DNA from: Candidatus Cloacimonadota bacterium
GTDB lineage: Bacteria > Cloacimonadota > Cloacimonadia > Cloacimonadales > TCS61
Direction of reading: 5' to 3'
DNA: 6,593 nucleotides
Assembly (NCBI GenBank): GCA_030596265.1
Contig: JAUVKM010000123.1
Location: forward strand, 1 to 6,593
In this document: positions 6,236 to 6,593 of the stretch, one piece after another
How positions within the stretch are numbered: position 1 is the stretch's first letter
Layout of the letters: each line of letters begins with the position of its first letter
Program-made: the position numbers and the translations under genes
The notes under the pieces: generated by a model
Database searches by the model: none
Told to the model about the DNA's origin: nothing
Seen by the model: the letters and a program-made list of their open reading frames with translations, nothing else

Positions 6236-6311
6236 GGTTTTTTAGATTAGGTTAATGACTTAATGTGTTGAATTAAAAGAAGTTAAAAAATATTAAATAA
6301 GGATGTGAAGA

Positions 6312-6491
6312 ATGGCAGTACCAAAAAGAAAAACTTCAAAATCTCGTAGAGATAAAAGAAGAACTCATTATAAAGCAACTGCACCAACTACAGCAGTTTG
6401 CTCAAATTGTGGTGAGCTATGCAGACCTCATAATGTTTGTGCAAAATGCGGTCATTATAACGGCAAGAAAGTACTAGAAGTTAAAGAATAA
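6312..6491 (+). CDS. rpmF: 50S ribosomal protein L32
   Basis: A 59-aa protein of the large ribosomal subunit. The basic N-terminus [17 protein letters not shown] is the hallmark of bacterial L32. A zinc ribbon follows, with C30-S-N-C33 and C43-A-K-C46; all four cysteines are present, so this is the zinc-binding form. Length is normal for the family. A ribosome binding site, AAGGA at 6299-6303, precedes ATG 6312 by 8 bases. It is followed after 19 bases by plsX, the widely conserved rpmF-plsX order that links translation and phospholipid genes. The gene that often precedes rpmF (yceD, DUF177) is absent; the putative cassette array lies there instead. Confidence 0.97.
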   Translation: MAVPKRKTSKSRRDKRRTHYKATAPTTAVCSNCGELCRPHNVCAKCGHYNGKKVLEVKE

Positions 6492-6510
6492 TCTTAAAAG
6501 TTTTAATTAT

Positions 6511-6593
6511 ATGCATATAGCTATTGATGCCTTTGGCAGTGATAATGCACCTTTCCCTGAAGTGGAAGGTGCAATTATTGCAATTAAGGAAGG
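6511..6593 (+). CDS. plsX: phosphate acyltransferase PlsX, 5' part only
   Basis: PlsX makes acyl-phosphate from acyl-ACP for the PlsY step of phosphatidic acid synthesis; it is a peripheral membrane enzyme. Only the first 27 codons and two bases of the next are in the window. They read MHIAIDAFGSDNAP and then EVEGAIIAIKE, matching the PlsX N-terminus (usual form: IAxDAMGGDxAP followed by a VEGA helix). Two substitutions, F and S for M and G, fall in that motif. The position directly after rpmF on the same strand strongly supports the call. No strong ribosome binding site is visible in the 19-base gap, so translation may be coupled to rpmF. The gene runs off the right edge. Confidence 0.93.
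   Translation, partial: MHIAIDAFGSDNAPFPEVEGAIIAIKE

Noticed and set aside
6201..6243. Inverted repeat AAAAACC...GGTTTTTT as an intrinsic terminator.
   Set aside because: The stem is only 7 bp, almost all A-T, with a 28-29 base loop. It overlaps the likely promoter of rpmF.

Overview
The window is AT-rich DNA from a bacterium that is probably in the FCB group, for example Cloacimonadota, Marinimicrobia or a relative. The main pointer is that two secreted proteins end in a tail beginning YPNPFNPST, the FlgD-like/T9SS type A sorting tail typical of those phyla. The exact taxon cannot be fixed from this window.

Layout. Positions 66-1367 encode a complete pyrimidine-nucleoside (thymidine) phosphorylase. 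Positions 6312-6593 hold the standard pair rpmF (ribosomal protein L32, complete) and plsX (phosphate acyltransferase, first 27 codons only). Both are ordinary chromosomal genes on the + strand. Between them, about 1486-6066 holds accessory cargo, also all on the + strand: a small protein resembling a PD-(D/E)XK nuclease (1536-2195), a 728-aa secreted protein with ten Asp-box/BNR repeats (2229-4415), and a 507/508-aa secreted protein with exactly seven FG-GAP repeats (4525 or 4528-6051). Both secreted proteins carry a signal peptide and closely related C-terminal sorting tails.

The most interesting signal is the organisation of that accessory block. It reads as two consecutive units, each bounded by its own matched inverted ends. 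Unit A starts TTACAGGCAT (1486-1495) and ends ATGCCTGTAA (4419-4428). Unit B starts TTAGTGGCAAC (4488-4498) and ends GTTGCCACTAA (6056-6066). The ends share the frame TTAnnGGCA/TGCCnnTAA but covary at the two variable positions, so each unit matches itself and not its neighbour. Both right ends continue as TAACAAAC. A foldable 59-bp spacer (4429-4487) lies between the units. This is how gene cassettes with attC sites are arranged in integrons, including the split simple sites that match within a cassette and not across the junction. The conserved G of GTT is replaced by A at both visible left ends, no integrase is in the window, and the right-most site is not clearly intact. I therefore propose a divergent integron-type cassette array (or CALIN, a cassette cluster lacking an integrase) whose cargo is surface-exported beta-propeller proteins. 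This is an inference from sequence, not a proven call.

The phosphorylase belongs to nucleoside salvage, and L32/PlsX to translation and phospholipid synthesis. The accessory genes have no evident metabolic link to them, which fits an insertion between housekeeping genes.
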